64,000 bases of DNA from Pseudarcicella hirudinis (GCF_900115665.1 NZ_FOXH01000004.1:323257-387256), one strand, 5' to 3'; counted from the first letter of the stretch, positions 1-8,547 are shown. Notes: generated by a model from the sequence alone, not told the origin. Numbers and translations are program-made.

Positions 1-1
1 T

Positions 2-130
2 TATGGAAACGGGTGGCAGCATGTTTTAATTTTAATCCCTTCGAAAAATTGTAATTATATCTTGGACCCGGTAAATCCAGGATTCAATAAACTTAAGGCA
101 TATAAGAGAATAAAGTATCAATCATTTTAG
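2..130 (+). CDS. C-terminal end of an unknown element-encoded protein (partial)
   Basis: An open frame enters from the left edge and runs 42 codons to a TAG at 128-130, ten bases before the ATG of the ArdC-like gene, which suggests one operon. It contains a His-Val-Leu-Ile stretch and, about 14 residues on, Leu-Asp-Pro. This His...Asp pattern is common in transglutaminase-like and related cysteine-peptidase folds and in phage or element structural proteins of Bacteroidota, but too little is visible to assign a family. Another frame from base 1 is also open, to base 54, but its product looks less protein-like. Confidence 0.4.
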   Translation, partial: YGNGWQHVLILIPSKNCNYILDPVNPGFNKLKAYKRIKYQSF

Positions 131-140
131 GTGAAAGAAA

Positions 141-1523
141 ATGGAATATTACGGAATCGAAAGTTATTCAGATGCTCAAGTGAAAAAGCTCGGACTTGTG
201 GGACTATCTGGATTGGGTAAAATTGTATCAAGTGGAACAAAATCATCTATCTATGATATTATCACTGAGCGAATAATTGAGATTATTCAGAGCAATGACA
301 ATCTCGTTTGGAGGAAATCGTGGACTACTAACAAGGAAGGACAACCGAACTTTCCAATGAATTATTCAAGCAAGCTTAATTATCAGGGCTTCAATGGATA
401 TTTCATTAAATGGCAAATGGTTGCCATCAAACACGATTGCCCCTATTTTATGACCTATAAACAGGTTACGGAAAAAGGAGGGAATATCAAAAAGGGTGCT
501 AAGGCTTATACAGCATGCTTTTACACTAGGGATTTATACAGGCATTTGCAGACCGGAAAGACGATTACTGCCATTAAGTATAAAGAATTGTCAAATAGTG
601 AAAAGGCAAATTATCAACAGTCGTTCACCTTGAAAGTTTACAACATTTTCAATGCAAACGATATTGAAGGTATCAAGTTTGACGAGAAGTGGAAAGGGGT
701 TGCTGTATCGAAAAAGGAGCAAATCGCTAATTGTGAGAAAATTTATACAAAAATGCCGAATAAACCACAGTTACATTTTGGTGGAGATCGGGCTTATTAC
801 ACTCCAAACTTTGATTCAGTGCAAATGCCTAATATTACTGATTTTAAAATCCCACAGGAATATTATTCAACGCTTTTCCACGAGTTGGTACATTCAACTG
901 GGAATTCGGAACGGTTGAACAGAAAATTCGGTAAAGGAATGAATGATCCTCAGTATGCTTTTGAAGAGCTGATCGCAGAATTGGGTGCTTCGTATTTATG
1001 CGGACATACCAAAATTGATTATTTCACCCTTAATAACTCTGCAGCATATATTAAAAACTGGAAAAAGTCGGTAGTTGAAGAACTAAGAGCCAACAACAAG
1101 GCAATATTCAAAGCAGCATCCGATGCACAAAAATCATGTGATTATATTCTCGGGAAGTTGGATAAGGAAATCTATCGAAAATTTAAGGGTAAGGTTGAAA
1201 CGCCCAAAGTCGGAGATAAGTCTCGCCCAGTTTTCTCAAAAAGCCTTAAATTACGGGAAGAAAAGGAAAGGTTAAAAGGAGATGTTTTGATGCTAACAAT
1301 CCGGGTAAAAAAGAATGCGAAGTTTAAAGAAAAGCTGGCGTTAGAATTAGATAAATATCTGAAAACTTTAAATGGGCTATCTGGATTAGATTCGGAATTA
1401 ACAAGTTTGAAAGCAAAGAAGAAATTCCTGACTAATTTATTGAAGGGGGATAATGATGATTTTCGGGTAATAGGTAGAAGGGTTGGTTTGAGTTATCGGA
1501 CATCACCCATCAAGAAAAAGTAA
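141..1523 (+). CDS. ArdC-like antirestriction protein (ssDNA-binding domain plus zincin domain)
   Basis: Residues about 38-170 match the N-terminal ssDNA-binding domain of the ArdC/DUF1738 family (Tyr-Asp-Ile-Ile-Thr-Glu start, Trp-Arg-Lys, Asn-Tyr-Gln-Gly, Lys-Lys-Gly-Ala-Lys). The centre is a zincin-like domain with His-Glu-Leu-Val-His at residues 247-251 and a Glu-Glu-Leu-Ile-Ala-Glu helix near 275-280 that would give the third metal ligand. Known ArdC proteins travel on plasmids and integrative elements and protect incoming single-stranded DNA from host restriction. The last 100 residues are Lys-rich and not recognised. The first 35 residues, ending in a Gly-Leu-Ser-Gly-Leu-Gly-Lys stretch, are also unlike the usual family start. 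A perfect hairpin follows the stop. The family call is firm; the antirestriction role is inferred. Confidence 0.75.
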   Translation: MEYYGIESYSDAQVKKLGLVGLSGLGKIVSSGTKSSIYDIITERIIEIIQSNDNLVWRKSWTTNKEGQPNFPMNYSSKLNYQGFNGYFIKWQMVAIKHDCPYFMTYKQVTEKGGNIKKGAKAYTACFYTRDLYRHLQTGKTITAIKYKELSNSEKANYQQSFTLKVYNIFNANDIEGIKFDEKWKGVAVSKKEQIANCEKIYTKMPNKPQLHFGGDRAYYTPNFDSVQMPNITDFKIPQEYYSTLFHELVHSTGNSERLNRKFGKGMNDPQYAFEELIAELGASYLCGHTKIDYFTLNNSAAYIKNWKKSVVEELRANNKAIFKAASDAQKSCDYILGKLDKEIYRKFKGKVETPKVGDKSRPVFSKSLKLREEKERLKGDVLMLTIRVKKNAKFKEKLALELDKYLKTLNGLSGLDSELTSLKAKKKFLTNLLKGDNDDFRVIGRRVGLSYRTSPIKKK

Positions 1524-1547
1524 GTTAATTACTCCGGATATATCAAC

Positions 1548-1584
1548 AAAAAAGCAGATGCTGCCTGGCAGTATCTGCTTTTTT
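1548..1584. terminator. Bidirectional hairpin terminator
   Basis: Perfect 12-bp arms (1548-1559 and 1573-1584) with an A-run on the left and a T-run on the right. It lies between the convergent ArdC-like and serine recombinase genes and would serve both. Confidence 0.75.
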
Positions 1585-1587
1585 GCG

Positions 1588-2289
1588 TTAAGCAGCTAAG
1601 AATGGGACGAATCTTAATTTTCGAATAAGTTTGCAGGCATAAACATTTGTAAATTTCTTACCTCTGGGTGTCCTAAATCCGTACTTGTTGAGTTGAACCG
1701 CAATTTCTGCTTGTTTTAGTTCGCTCTTAAGGCATTTCTCAACAAATGCGACTAATATCGGGTTTGTTATGTACCTAATAGCTTTTTGCCGATTAGCTTC
1801 CTGACCTTTTTTTGCAGCTTCTCTTGTTAGGTTACCAGGTGAGCCTAATTTAAAACCCCTTTTCTTCTTCTCTGCTAAAGCTAATTTTGTTCGTATGCTT
1901 ATAAGTTCCCGTTCTCGCATAGCAATTCCAGCTTGGACTGCAATCACAAAACTGTCCAGTTGCCCATACTGAGAAGGAATGTCGCAGCTTACGAGCCTGT
2001 TATTTAATTGTTTAAGAATCTGAAAAGTATGTCCAACATCCCGAGACAGGCGATCTAACTTGGCGACTATTAGAGAGTATTTGTGTTCCTGACACATTGA
2101 AATTGCTTCTTTTAGCAAGGGCCTGTTTTCGGTGCTCTTTCCACTAGCAGATTCTGTATATACAAATACAATACTCGCATTCTCTAATCTTGAATAGTGT
2201 TCGATAATAGCTTTTTGAGAATCTAAACCGAGCCCGGATCGTTCCTGTTTTGAGGTGCTTACCCGAAGGTATGCAACATATTTTTTCAT
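1588..2289 (-). CDS. Serine recombinase (resolvase/invertase family)
   Basis: The N-terminal 140 residues form a resolvase catalytic domain: Leu-Arg-Val-Ser-Thr at 8-12 with Ser11 as predicted nucleophile, Lys-Leu-Asp-Arg-Leu-Ser-Arg near 80, and an Arg-Glu-Arg-Glu-Leu-Ile-Ser motif near 128. The C-terminal part ends in a helix-turn-helix-like DNA-binding segment (Ala-Glu-Ile-Ala-Val-Gln-Leu-Asn...Thr-Pro-Arg-Gly). At 233 residues it is a small recombinase of resolvase/invertase size, not the large transposon/phage integrase type. It ends beside the ArdC-like gene and starts 2 bp from the stop of the lipoprotein gene, so it is probably cotranscribed with it. Inversion or resolution activity cannot be told from sequence. 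Confidence 0.85.
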   Translation of the reverse strand: MKKYVAYLRVSTSKQERSGLGLDSQKAIIEHYSRLENASIVFVYTESASGKSTENRPLLKEAISMCQEHKYSLIVAKLDRLSRDVGHTFQILKQLNNRLVSCDIPSQYGQLDSFVIAVQAGIAMRERELISIRTKLALAEKKKRGFKLGSPGNLTREAAKKGQEANRQKAIRYITNPILVAFVEKCLKSELKQAEIAVQLNKYGFRTPRGKKFTNVYACKLIRKLRFVPFLAA

Positions 2290-2291
2290 TC

Positions 2292-2696
2292 TTACTTTTG
2301 GCTATCGGTTTTAATCAAGTAACCCTTCCCTGTTACGCTAGTTGTGTATCCAGCATAGCTGATTAAGATTAAGGGAACTACAGTCCTTCGGGTAACGAAT
2401 TTAGGCTGTACGATTCCGTCGATTCTATGGTCTTTGCATGCTTTAAGGTAGGCTTGCTCTCGTCTAAATTCTTCACTCTTTCCACCTCCGAAGGGAAGAA
2501 ATAGAAACCAGATTTTAGTGAAACTTTTGCTTGTCTCTACATTAGAAGTAATCCTGTAATCGTCTCTCCGAAGATTCGACAACTGAGTGTCATTAACAGA
2601 ATTGAAATTTTGGTTTGAAGTTTTGCCAGGTTGAACGGTACAAGCTGAGCAAATGTAGAATAGTAGAATTACGAGTAAAATAGGGTGTTTTTTCAT
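2292..2696 (-). CDS. Small predicted lipoprotein of the integrative element
   Basis: The 134-residue product starts with a Lys-Lys n-region, a Leu/Ile-rich hydrophobic core and a lipobox-like Cys-Ser-Ala-Cys at about 16-19, so it is probably lipidated and sits in a membrane facing the periplasm. The mature part has a Phe-Leu-Pro-Phe-Gly-Gly-Gly stretch and a block rich in Ala, Lys and Cys (Glu-Gln-Ala-Tyr-Leu-Lys-Ala-Cys), then a hydrophobic segment. I do not recognise a family. It sits between the integrase and the serine recombinase with gaps of 33 and 2 bp, consistent with one transcript. Function unknown. Confidence 0.6.
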   Translation of the reverse strand: MKKHPILLVILLFYICSACTVQPGKTSNQNFNSVNDTQLSNLRRDDYRITSNVETSKSFTKIWFLFLPFGGGKSEEFRREQAYLKACKDHRIDGIVQPKFVTRRTVVPLILISYAGYTTSVTGKGYLIKTDSQK

Positions 2697-2729
2697 TGTT
2701 TATTTGATTTAATTGGTGGTTGTACAAAT

Positions 2730-3941
2730 CTAGATAAATTGTTGTAGATTTTTTGTTCTTCGTTTAATAGGTTTGTTCATTAATTTGAGGCTTTCTTTTA
2801 TGACTAATTTTTTTAATACATCTGCGTAATATTTCTGGGTGGTTACAATTGACGTATGTCCGAGTATTTTTGAGACGACTTCAATTCTAATTCCATTGTT
2901 AAGAAAATATGTCCCAGCTGTTTTCCTGAGAACTTTTGTTTTTAGTTCGAAGCTTAATCCAAGATACCCTTCAAACACGTGTAAGTGTCTGTTAAATGTG
3001 TTTATGTGCATTTGGGGTAATTTGTAGTTATGCTTTTTTAGTACCTGTCGAACGATTGGCAATATTGGTACAATTGCTGCCTCTTCGTTTTTGCCCCGGT
3101 AAAGGGAAACGTAGTCACTATGTTTTGCGCCTTCTTGAAGTTCGGTTAAATCTGAGTAATCTACCCCACTTCTGCATATAACTATTGCAATATCCTGAAT
3201 TTGCTTTAATATACCGTGTAGTTTCATTGAAGCAAATGAGTCGAAAATGTCATCTTCGAGGTAAACTTTTGCCCTAGGCTTCTGTCTTGACATTTCTTCA
3301 AAGCTTAGGATATTGCTTTTAGTATATTTTTTCTTTTTAGCATAGTCAACTACTTGGCTAAGATAGCTTGCAAACCTAAGCGAATGGTCATTTGATATTG
3401 ACTTAACCTCCTTTAAAAAATTAAAATATTCCTTAGCGGTATTCTCTTGGATTTGCTTGAATTTCATATTTGGCAGTTGTAGCTCCTCAATTATGTATCC
3501 CTCAAAGTGTAAATAGGAGTTCTTCCACTTATTTAAGGTCGATGGTTTGAGTTTTTGCTTGTACTTTACTTCAGTGAGAAATTCACGATAGGTTTCCAAA
3601 ATTGTAGGCTTAGGAACCTCCTTCATTATGTAGGCTCTTCTTACGTCATTGGCAACGAATTCCTTTCCTTTCATAATCCAGGTATTAATTATTCTGGTGA
3701 TGTCGTTCCGTATAAGATCAAGCTTAATGTTTTCCTGGTTCTGCCCAGATAGGTCACTTTCGATAACTTGATCTTGTGGGTTCCATTTGTTCTTGTTTGT
3801 CCTAATACCTGTTGAGAAGTCGGTTGACCACTCGTCATTGTAAAATATGCGCGCATAGATGGGGACTTTCTGCGATTTTTCTGAGATTCCTTGCGATCTG
3901 GTGCGGAAGTAGATGTGATGGTTCATTTTTTTTAAGTTCAT
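2730..3941 (-). CDS. Tyrosine site-specific integrase, Bacteroidota type
   Basis: This 403-residue protein has the layout of Bacteroidota phage-integrase-family enzymes: an N-terminal arm-type DNA-binding domain (about 1-100), a SAM-like core-binding domain (about 105-210) and a C-terminal catalytic domain. Visible catalytic features are Arg in Cys-Arg-Ser-Gly-Val-Asp-Tyr-Ser-Asp-Leu, a Lys-Val-Leu-Arg-Lys-Thr box where the common His is Lys, Gly-His-Thr-Ser, and the Tyr nucleophile near residue 372. The gene starts about 230 bp from the 3' end of tRNA-Thr, so the natural inference is that it catalyses integration of this element there. The His-to-Lys change is seen in some active family members, so it is not proof of inactivity. 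Confidence 0.9.
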   Translation of the reverse strand: MNLKKMNHHIYFRTRSQGISEKSQKVPIYARIFYNDEWSTDFSTGIRTNKNKWNPQDQVIESDLSGQNQENIKLDLIRNDITRIINTWIMKGKEFVANDVRRAYIMKEVPKPTILETYREFLTEVKYKQKLKPSTLNKWKNSYLHFEGYIIEELQLPNMKFKQIQENTAKEYFNFLKEVKSISNDHSLRFASYLSQVVDYAKKKKYTKSNILSFEEMSRQKPRAKVYLEDDIFDSFASMKLHGILKQIQDIAIVICRSGVDYSDLTELQEGAKHSDYVSLYRGKNEEAAIVPILPIVRQVLKKHNYKLPQMHINTFNRHLHVFEGYLGLSFELKTKVLRKTAGTYFLNNGIRIEVVSKILGHTSIVTTQKYYADVLKKLVIKESLKLMNKPIKRRTKNLQQFI

Positions 3942-4107
3942 GGGTGTGAGTTATTTAGAGTGTTTGGTTATTTTTTGTATGTACACAAAGAAATAACTGT
4001 ACCTAAATCTGTTAAAATTTGCCCATGATTGTAATTTATATTGATTACAAATATTGAATTATAGGATTCCTTTAGGAAGAGATATGCAGATTTGGGGATA
4101 AAAAAGG

Positions 4108-4140
4108 AAAACCGTAGAAAATTGAGTTTTCTACGGTTTT
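4108..4140 (-). terminator. Hairpin downstream of tRNA-Thr
   Basis: Perfect 14-bp inverted repeat (4108-4121 and 4127-4140) with a 5-nt loop. On the minus strand it is followed by a T-rich run, so it would end the tRNA transcript. It lies between the tRNA and the integrase, probably within the inserted element. Confidence 0.6.
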
Positions 4141-4174
4141 AAGGGGCTAAAAATCATTAAGATATTTGCGTGTG

Positions 4175-4247
<73 letters not shown>

Positions 4248-4489
4248 TTTTTTCAACGTTTTCGATTTGTTTGTCGTTTAACGTGATGCAAAATTAGTAG
4301 TTTTCAGTGTAGTTTGCAAGCCCTCTGAAAACATTTTTCGTTCTTTTTTCCAGGAAAAAGTACAATGTTCTGATTTTCAAAAACTTGAACCATGAAAAAA
4401 AATTAAACTTTTTTTTAAGATTTAGTACATTCTATACTCCTTTTGACAATTTTAAAGAGATTTTAAGATAATCTGAACATTTACCTCAT

Positions 4490-4522
4490 AAAAAAAGCGA
4501 ACTTCTCAGTCCGCTTTTTTTA
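4490..4522 (-). terminator. Hairpin terminator after the DUF349 gene
   Basis: Nine-bp stem (AAAAAAGCG with CGCTTTTTT) with a T-run in both readings. It lies just beyond the stop of the DUF349 gene. Confidence 0.65.
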
Positions 4523-4537
4523 GCTTTTTATATTTTT

Positions 4538-6421
4538 CTATCCTTCCGCCTGTCTTACCAGTTTCAATTGTTGTTTCAATTGAGCGATTTCTGACTCGGC
4601 TTTCTTAATCTTTCCTTCAAACTCTCCTCTAAGTTTCTCAGAGTTTTTACTTCTGGCGAAAAATTCAAGGTTGTTTTTAGTCAGAGAAATGTCATTTTCC
4701 AAAGCCTGAATACGGCGACGAATATCATTTTCTTTTCTGATGAGATCTTTTGAAGATAGGCTTTCCAATTTTTTCTGGAAATTGCTTTCGCTGTTGATAC
4801 CCAATTGTTCTCTTTCAGAAGAAGACAATTTACCCATTGCACTTACATATTTGTTTACGGCAGCAATGTATCTCTTCTGGATGTTCTGCATGTCTTTTTT
4901 AGGCACATAACCTATCGCAGACCACTGGGCTTTAAATTCAGCTAATTTGCCAACTTCTGCACCTTCTTTGGCTTCTGCCTCAATCTGATCGCACAGAGCT
5001 GTTTTCTTTTCCAGATTGGCCTCAAATTCTTTTTCTACTTCCTGGTTCTTTGCACGTTTGGCATTGAAGAAAATATCACAGGCATTTTTGAATCTTTCGT
5101 AGATAGAATCTTTTTGTTTTTCCGGAACATGGCCGATACCTTTCCAGTCTTTCTGTAACTGTATTACTTTGTTTGTCGCCTCAGCAGAATCTTCTCCGCT
5201 CGCAACCAGGGCTTCTACAGCTTCAATTAGCTGCTCTTTTGCTTTCAGGTTTTCTTCACGCTTTGCTTCCAGCTGTACAAAGAACTCCCCTTTGTTTTTA
5301 AAGAAAGTCTTGATATCAGACCAGAATTTATTGCTAAGCGATTTTCCTTCTTCTCTCGGCATGCCACCTTTCACACTATTCCATTGATCCTGCAAAGCCA
5401 GTAATGCCTTGGTACGGTCATTCCATTCGTTGATAGAACTGGAATTGAAAGAAGTGAATGGCTCTACCAGTTCGGCGATAGAAGCTTTTAATTTGTAATT
5501 CTGCTCAAATTCGGCCTTCTGGGTTTCAAGTTGCTCTCTGCGTTTAGCGTAAATTACATCTAAAGCATCTTTCACACGTTGCCATACCAACTCATTGGCT
5601 TCTTTAGGAGCAGGACCGATGTGCTTATATTCTTCAAAAATCGCTACTGCATCATCCAGTACTTTGCCCGATACCTCCTCAGTTCTGGCAGTTTCCGCCA
5701 TTTTTTCGAGTTTCTCGCAAAGCTCAATTTTATGCTGAAGATTTTTCTTACGATCCAGTTCAAGCAATTCGAAATAAATACTACGATTACTATAGAAACG
5801 GTCAACCAGCGCATGGAAAGTCTGCCATAGCGTGTTATTATGCGGAGAATTGATGTTTCCGGCATTTTTCCACTCTTCCTGGATCTTTTTGAACTCAGAA
5901 AAACCGGTTTTAATCGCTGCGGGATCTGTGTTATCCTCTCCTTCTACAATAGCACGAAGGCGATTGAGCAATTCGGTTTTAACACTGAAATTCTTGTCTT
6001 TTTCCTTTTCTACGCTATTGAAATACTTAGAACGTTCTTCTTTAATAGTTTTGAAAAAGCTGTCAAATTTTTGAGTGTATTCATCAGCTTTAAAGTCAAA
6101 ACCTTCTTCAGAACCATCATTTTCAAGTTTAAAGGCTTCTAATGCTTCTTTGCGCTCGGTGTTTCTGATTTGTTCAAAAATCGGACGAACCTGTTTAAGG
6201 GTATCTTCCGACTTACGGAATGCCCCGACAGATGGCTCGGCTTTTACATTGGCCAGGACTTTTTCCAGCAAATCGACAAAATCTTTCTTCTGGAAGTTAG
6301 AGTAATCCACAGCATGAGCCTCATCTGCAGGCTCATCCTGAACTGCTCCCAATTCCAGCACTTCCGCGGTTTTTTGTTCGAGTTCCTCTTTCTCCGTGAT
6401 TTCTTTTTCTTCGTTAATCAT
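4538..6421 (-). CDS. DUF349 repeat protein
   Basis: The 627-residue product opens with a Glu-rich acidic stretch (1-40) and then repeats a 65-75 residue helical unit about six times. Each unit carries a core like Trp-Lys-x-Ile-Gly with Ala-Pro or Val-Pro, then Trp, then Phe-x-x-Ala (for example around Leu-Gln-Lys-Asp-Trp-Lys-Gly-Ile-Gly-His-Val-Pro). This is the DUF349 repeat, frequent in Bacteroidota. The last 100 residues are a charged coiled coil. There is no signal peptide, so it should be cytoplasmic. The function of the family is not established. It stands alone with its own promoter-like element and terminator. Family call is firm; role unknown. Confidence 0.85.
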   Translation of the reverse strand: MINEEKEITEKEELEQKTAEVLELGAVQDEPADEAHAVDYSNFQKKDFVDLLEKVLANVKAEPSVGAFRKSEDTLKQVRPIFEQIRNTERKEALEAFKLENDGSEEGFDFKADEYTQKFDSFFKTIKEERSKYFNSVEKEKDKNFSVKTELLNRLRAIVEGEDNTDPAAIKTGFSEFKKIQEEWKNAGNINSPHNNTLWQTFHALVDRFYSNRSIYFELLELDRKKNLQHKIELCEKLEKMAETARTEEVSGKVLDDAVAIFEEYKHIGPAPKEANELVWQRVKDALDVIYAKRREQLETQKAEFEQNYKLKASIAELVEPFTSFNSSSINEWNDRTKALLALQDQWNSVKGGMPREEGKSLSNKFWSDIKTFFKNKGEFFVQLEAKREENLKAKEQLIEAVEALVASGEDSAEATNKVIQLQKDWKGIGHVPEKQKDSIYERFKNACDIFFNAKRAKNQEVEKEFEANLEKKTALCDQIEAEAKEGAEVGKLAEFKAQWSAIGYVPKKDMQNIQKRYIAAVNKYVSAMGKLSSSEREQLGINSESNFQKKLESLSSKDLIRKENDIRRRIQALENDISLTKNNLEFFARSKNSEKLRGEFEGKIKKAESEIAQLKQQLKLVRQAEG

Positions 6422-6497
6422 GCTTTCCGTTTACTGTTTACCGTTTGTATTTATTGTTTTTGGTTAAATAGTCTTACAAACGTCTCATATTGCGATA

Positions 6498-6505
6498 CAA
6501 AAATA
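6498..6505 (-). promoter_or_regulatory. Candidate -7 element of the DUF349 gene
   Basis: TATTTTTG on the minus strand matches the Bacteroidota -7 consensus TAnnTTTG, 77 bp before the ATG. No clear -33 TTTG was found at the right distance. Confidence 0.4.
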
Positions 6506-6552
6506 GGAAAAATGTTTACAGATTCTAAGCTAACAGCTTTTTTGCCAGAAAT

Positions 6553-7278
6553 TTATGCATCTTTTACCATTCTCTGTTCTTTCGGATAATAGTTATTTAT
6601 TCTGTTCGAAAGAATTTTAGCCCAGCCAAGGGGACAATTCCGGTAACTTATCAGCACCCATCCTGTTACAGTCCGGTCTATCTGAAAATCCTCTCTTCTG
6701 ATATATTTAAGGGCTTCTTCTGTGTTTAAGCCCACTTTTTGTATCTGATCGCCAAGTACTTCAGAATAAGCCAGTTCATGTTCCGGAACCAAATCACCTC
6801 CTGCAAACTTGCCAGCATTCAGTCCTGCTTTAATCAGCTGGAAATTTTGCTGAAAAATTCTCAATATATTCTCATGTTCCGGATTAATGAGGTAAATATT
6901 CCCCTTTTTCTCAAACCATGTGTATTCTTCTATATTCTTAATCCATTTCCCCAGCATTCCTCTTTCGGTTCTTCTGTTTTTATTGATCTGGGGTTTGGTT
7001 CTCCTTAACTCAAATGGCCGCTGTGCTGTGGTTTTTCTGAATACTGCCACAAAAAAACTTTCGTTTTCCTCCGTTTTATTTAAACAAAATCCTGATACAA
7101 TTTGTTTTTCTGACTTAAATTCATTCAGGACAAAGTTTTTCCAGTCTTTAAAAGTCTCCGGTATTTCAAGCGGAAGATTTCTGATTCCAAACTCTTCTTT
7201 CATCCATTCGAGTACGTTCAGGTGCTGCTCAGCACTTCCTGTATTTCCTGTGTAAATCAGTACCCCCTGTTCCTGCAA
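6553..7278 (-). CDS. C-terminal fragment of the split RsmF-like protein
   Basis: This continues the same reading frame as the upstream fragment. The codons between the TAG and the first possible start (TTG at 7276-7278) still read Lys-Glu-Leu-Leu-Asp-Ala-Trp-Asp-Ala, the conserved family helix, so the break is a point nonsense change, not a frameshift. The well-kept C-terminal RNA-binding domain (about the last 150 residues) could be made separately from the TTG, but there is no clear evidence for that. Confidence 0.45.
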   Translation of the reverse strand: MQEQGVLIYTGNTGSAEQHLNVLEWMKEEFGIRNLPLEIPETFKDWKNFVLNEFKSEKQIVSGFCLNKTEENESFFVAVFRKTTAQRPFELRRTKPQINKNRRTERGMLGKWIKNIEEYTWFEKKGNIYLINPEHENILRIFQQNFQLIKAGLNAGKFAGGDLVPEHELAYSEVLGDQIQKVGLNTEEALKYIRREDFQIDRTVTGWVLISYRNCPLGWAKILSNRINNYYPKEQRMVKDA

Positions 7279-7305
7279 GGCATCCCAGGCATCAAGTAAT
7301 TCTTT

Positions 7306-7914
7306 CTAAAATGCACCGGAGGTATTGGATTCACTCCCCTGATGCTCTGCAACTTCCTTCAATAATAACTCATTACCATTGATGAGTAAAACGTCAAAAA
7401 AGCCTGCCAGATTCTGAAAATCTCCGGGATTATTTTGGGTAACCCAGGTATTCAGTAATCCCAGCTTGCCGAGATTACTGGTGATACTGTTTACTTTATA
7501 ATTGTTGCTGTCATTTGAAACCAGCAATGAACCCGGAGAAAGCAACCCTGCAATTAAGGTACTGTTTTCACCGTTTCCTGCGTTCAGTTCCAACACTCTC
7601 AAATCGCTTGTCAGGTTTATTGTTTTTTTGATTACATACTCTAAAAACATGGACGAAGCTTTCTGCGGGAAATACACTCCGCCGTAATAGTAAGGATCTT
7701 GTCTGAAATCAGGAGGATTTTGCCAGTATTTTCCCAGATCAGACCAGATTATCGGAGTTGATTTAAAGTCCTCTACCCATGAATTTTCAGGCATTCTGAG
7801 TGGATTTAAACGAATCGGGGTTTCATTTTCCACATTTTGACCTAACCCGGAAATTTCTTCCCGGCCTGACCCTTCAATGGGATAAGATGGCGAAATTGTA
7901 TCTTGAGGAATCAT
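7306..7914 (-). CDS. N-terminal fragment of the split RsmF-like protein
   Basis: This ORF of 202 codons contains the degraded SAM-binding half of the RsmF-like protein and ends at the TAG, just after a shortened region where the catalytic Pro-Cys-Ser-Gly loop should be. It starts at the only suitable ATG. It would yield a truncated Rossmann-like domain if translated. Activity is not expected. Confidence 0.5.
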   Translation of the reverse strand: MIPQDTISPSYPIEGSGREEISGLGQNVENETPIRLNPLRMPENSWVEDFKSTPIIWSDLGKYWQNPPDFRQDPYYYGGVYFPQKASSMFLEYVIKKTINLTSDLRVLELNAGNGENSTLIAGLLSPGSLLVSNDSNNYKVNSITSNLGKLGLLNTWVTQNNPGDFQNLAGFFDVLLINGNELLLKEVAEHQGSESNTSGAF

Positions 7915-8004
7915 TGATAATTACCTTTGATGCTTGAAATAAAGGAACCAAAGGTAACGCATTTTGAGGAATAGCTTCAGAAATACGCTGTTTTGTATTA
8001 AATC

Positions 8005-8547
8005 TTATTTCTTTTTCGAACCTGTCTTTTTAGATGTGGCATCCATTATCCCTATTACTCTTTTAATGCCCATAAAGCGTTTGCGGTAATAATCTGACTC
8101 AAGATAATCATAACGAATACCTCCGTTCCAGGCTGAGTGGATAAATTTGATGTAATTATCTGTTACTTCTGTTACAATACCAACATGACCGATACGCTTA
8201 CTTCTGGAATTATGGCCTTTAAAGAAAATTAAATCTCCCGGAATAGTAGCATCTTTTAAAATCTCACTGCCTAATGTTCCCTGCGCAGCACTCCCATGAG
8301 GTAAAAGCATTCCGAAATGGTTAAAACAATAACGGACAAAACCTGAACAATCGAAGCCCTTTTTACTCGTTCCACCGGAACGATACCTCAAATGAAGATG
8401 ATCGCCGGCAAATGACAGAAGGTTATCTGTGAAATCTAAAGACACCGGATTGAATGAAGTTTCCGTAGAATCCTGCCTGGCTGATTGTGCAAAAATCGTT
8501 GAAGATAGAATCGCAAAAATGAAAGTCAGAAAGGTTTTTCTCAGCAT
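8005..8547 (-). CDS. NlpC/P60 family peptidoglycan endopeptidase
   Basis: The preferred start (8547, ATG) gives 180 residues beginning with a signal peptide, Met-Leu-Arg-Lys-Thr-Phe...Ile-Phe-Ala-Gln; an upstream in-frame ATG would add 20 residues that do not fit a signal. The mature protein is one NlpC/P60 domain with the catalytic triad visible: Cys67 in Phe-Asp-Cys-Ser-Gly-Phe, His121 in Gly-His-Val-Gly-Ile-Val and His137 in Phe-Ile-His-Ser-Ala. Known members cleave gamma-D-glutamyl bonds in peptidoglycan stem peptides. With no extra SH3 or LysM domain, it is a compact periplasmic or secreted hydrolase. It is monocistronic. Confidence 0.9.
   Translation of the reverse strand: MLRKTFLTFIFAILSSTIFAQSARQDSTETSFNPVSLDFTDNLLSFAGDHLHLRYRSGGTSKKGFDCSGFVRYCFNHFGMLLPHGSAAQGTLGSEILKDATIPGDLIFFKGHNSRSKRIGHVGIVTEVTDNYIKFIHSAWNGGIRYDYLESDYYRKRFMGIKRVIGIMDATSKKTGSKKK

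Larger units (their letters stand above)
6553..7914 (-). pseudogene. RsmF-like (NOL1/NOP2/Sun) rRNA m5C methyltransferase split by an in-frame TAG
   Basis: Read through one TAG at 7306-7308 (minus strand), a single frame encodes about 453 residues, the normal length of RsmF-type 16S rRNA cytosine-5 methyltransferases. The N-terminal half shows Ile-Arg-Leu-Asn-Pro and Tyr-Tyr-Gly-Gly-Val-Tyr-Phe-Pro-Gln-Lys-Ala-Ser-Ser-Met-Phe. The C-terminal part keeps the family's RNA-binding end with Gly-Trp-Val-Leu-Ile-Ser-Tyr, Pro-Leu-Gly-Trp and Asn-Arg-Ile-Asn-Asn-Tyr-Tyr-Pro-Lys-Glu. The SAM motif is degraded (Leu-Asn-Ala-Gly-Asn-Gly-Glu-Asn-Ser-Thr). The Pro-Cys-Ser-Gly motif is absent (Asp-Val-Leu-Leu-Ile-Asn-Gly-Asn), and the Thr-Cys-Thr motif reads Thr-Gly-Asn-Thr. 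Both catalytic Cys are therefore missing, so even a readthrough product should not methylate. It is either a decaying paralogue or a non-catalytic RNA-binding relative. Confidence 0.75.

Noticed and set aside
1588..3941. Insertion sequence carrying the two recombinases
   Set aside because: No terminal inverted repeats or transposase were seen; the tRNA position and gene set fit an integrative element better.
6170..6589. 139-codon plus-strand ORF over the start of the DUF349 gene
   Set aside because: Phe-rich antisense shadow without signal or family motifs.
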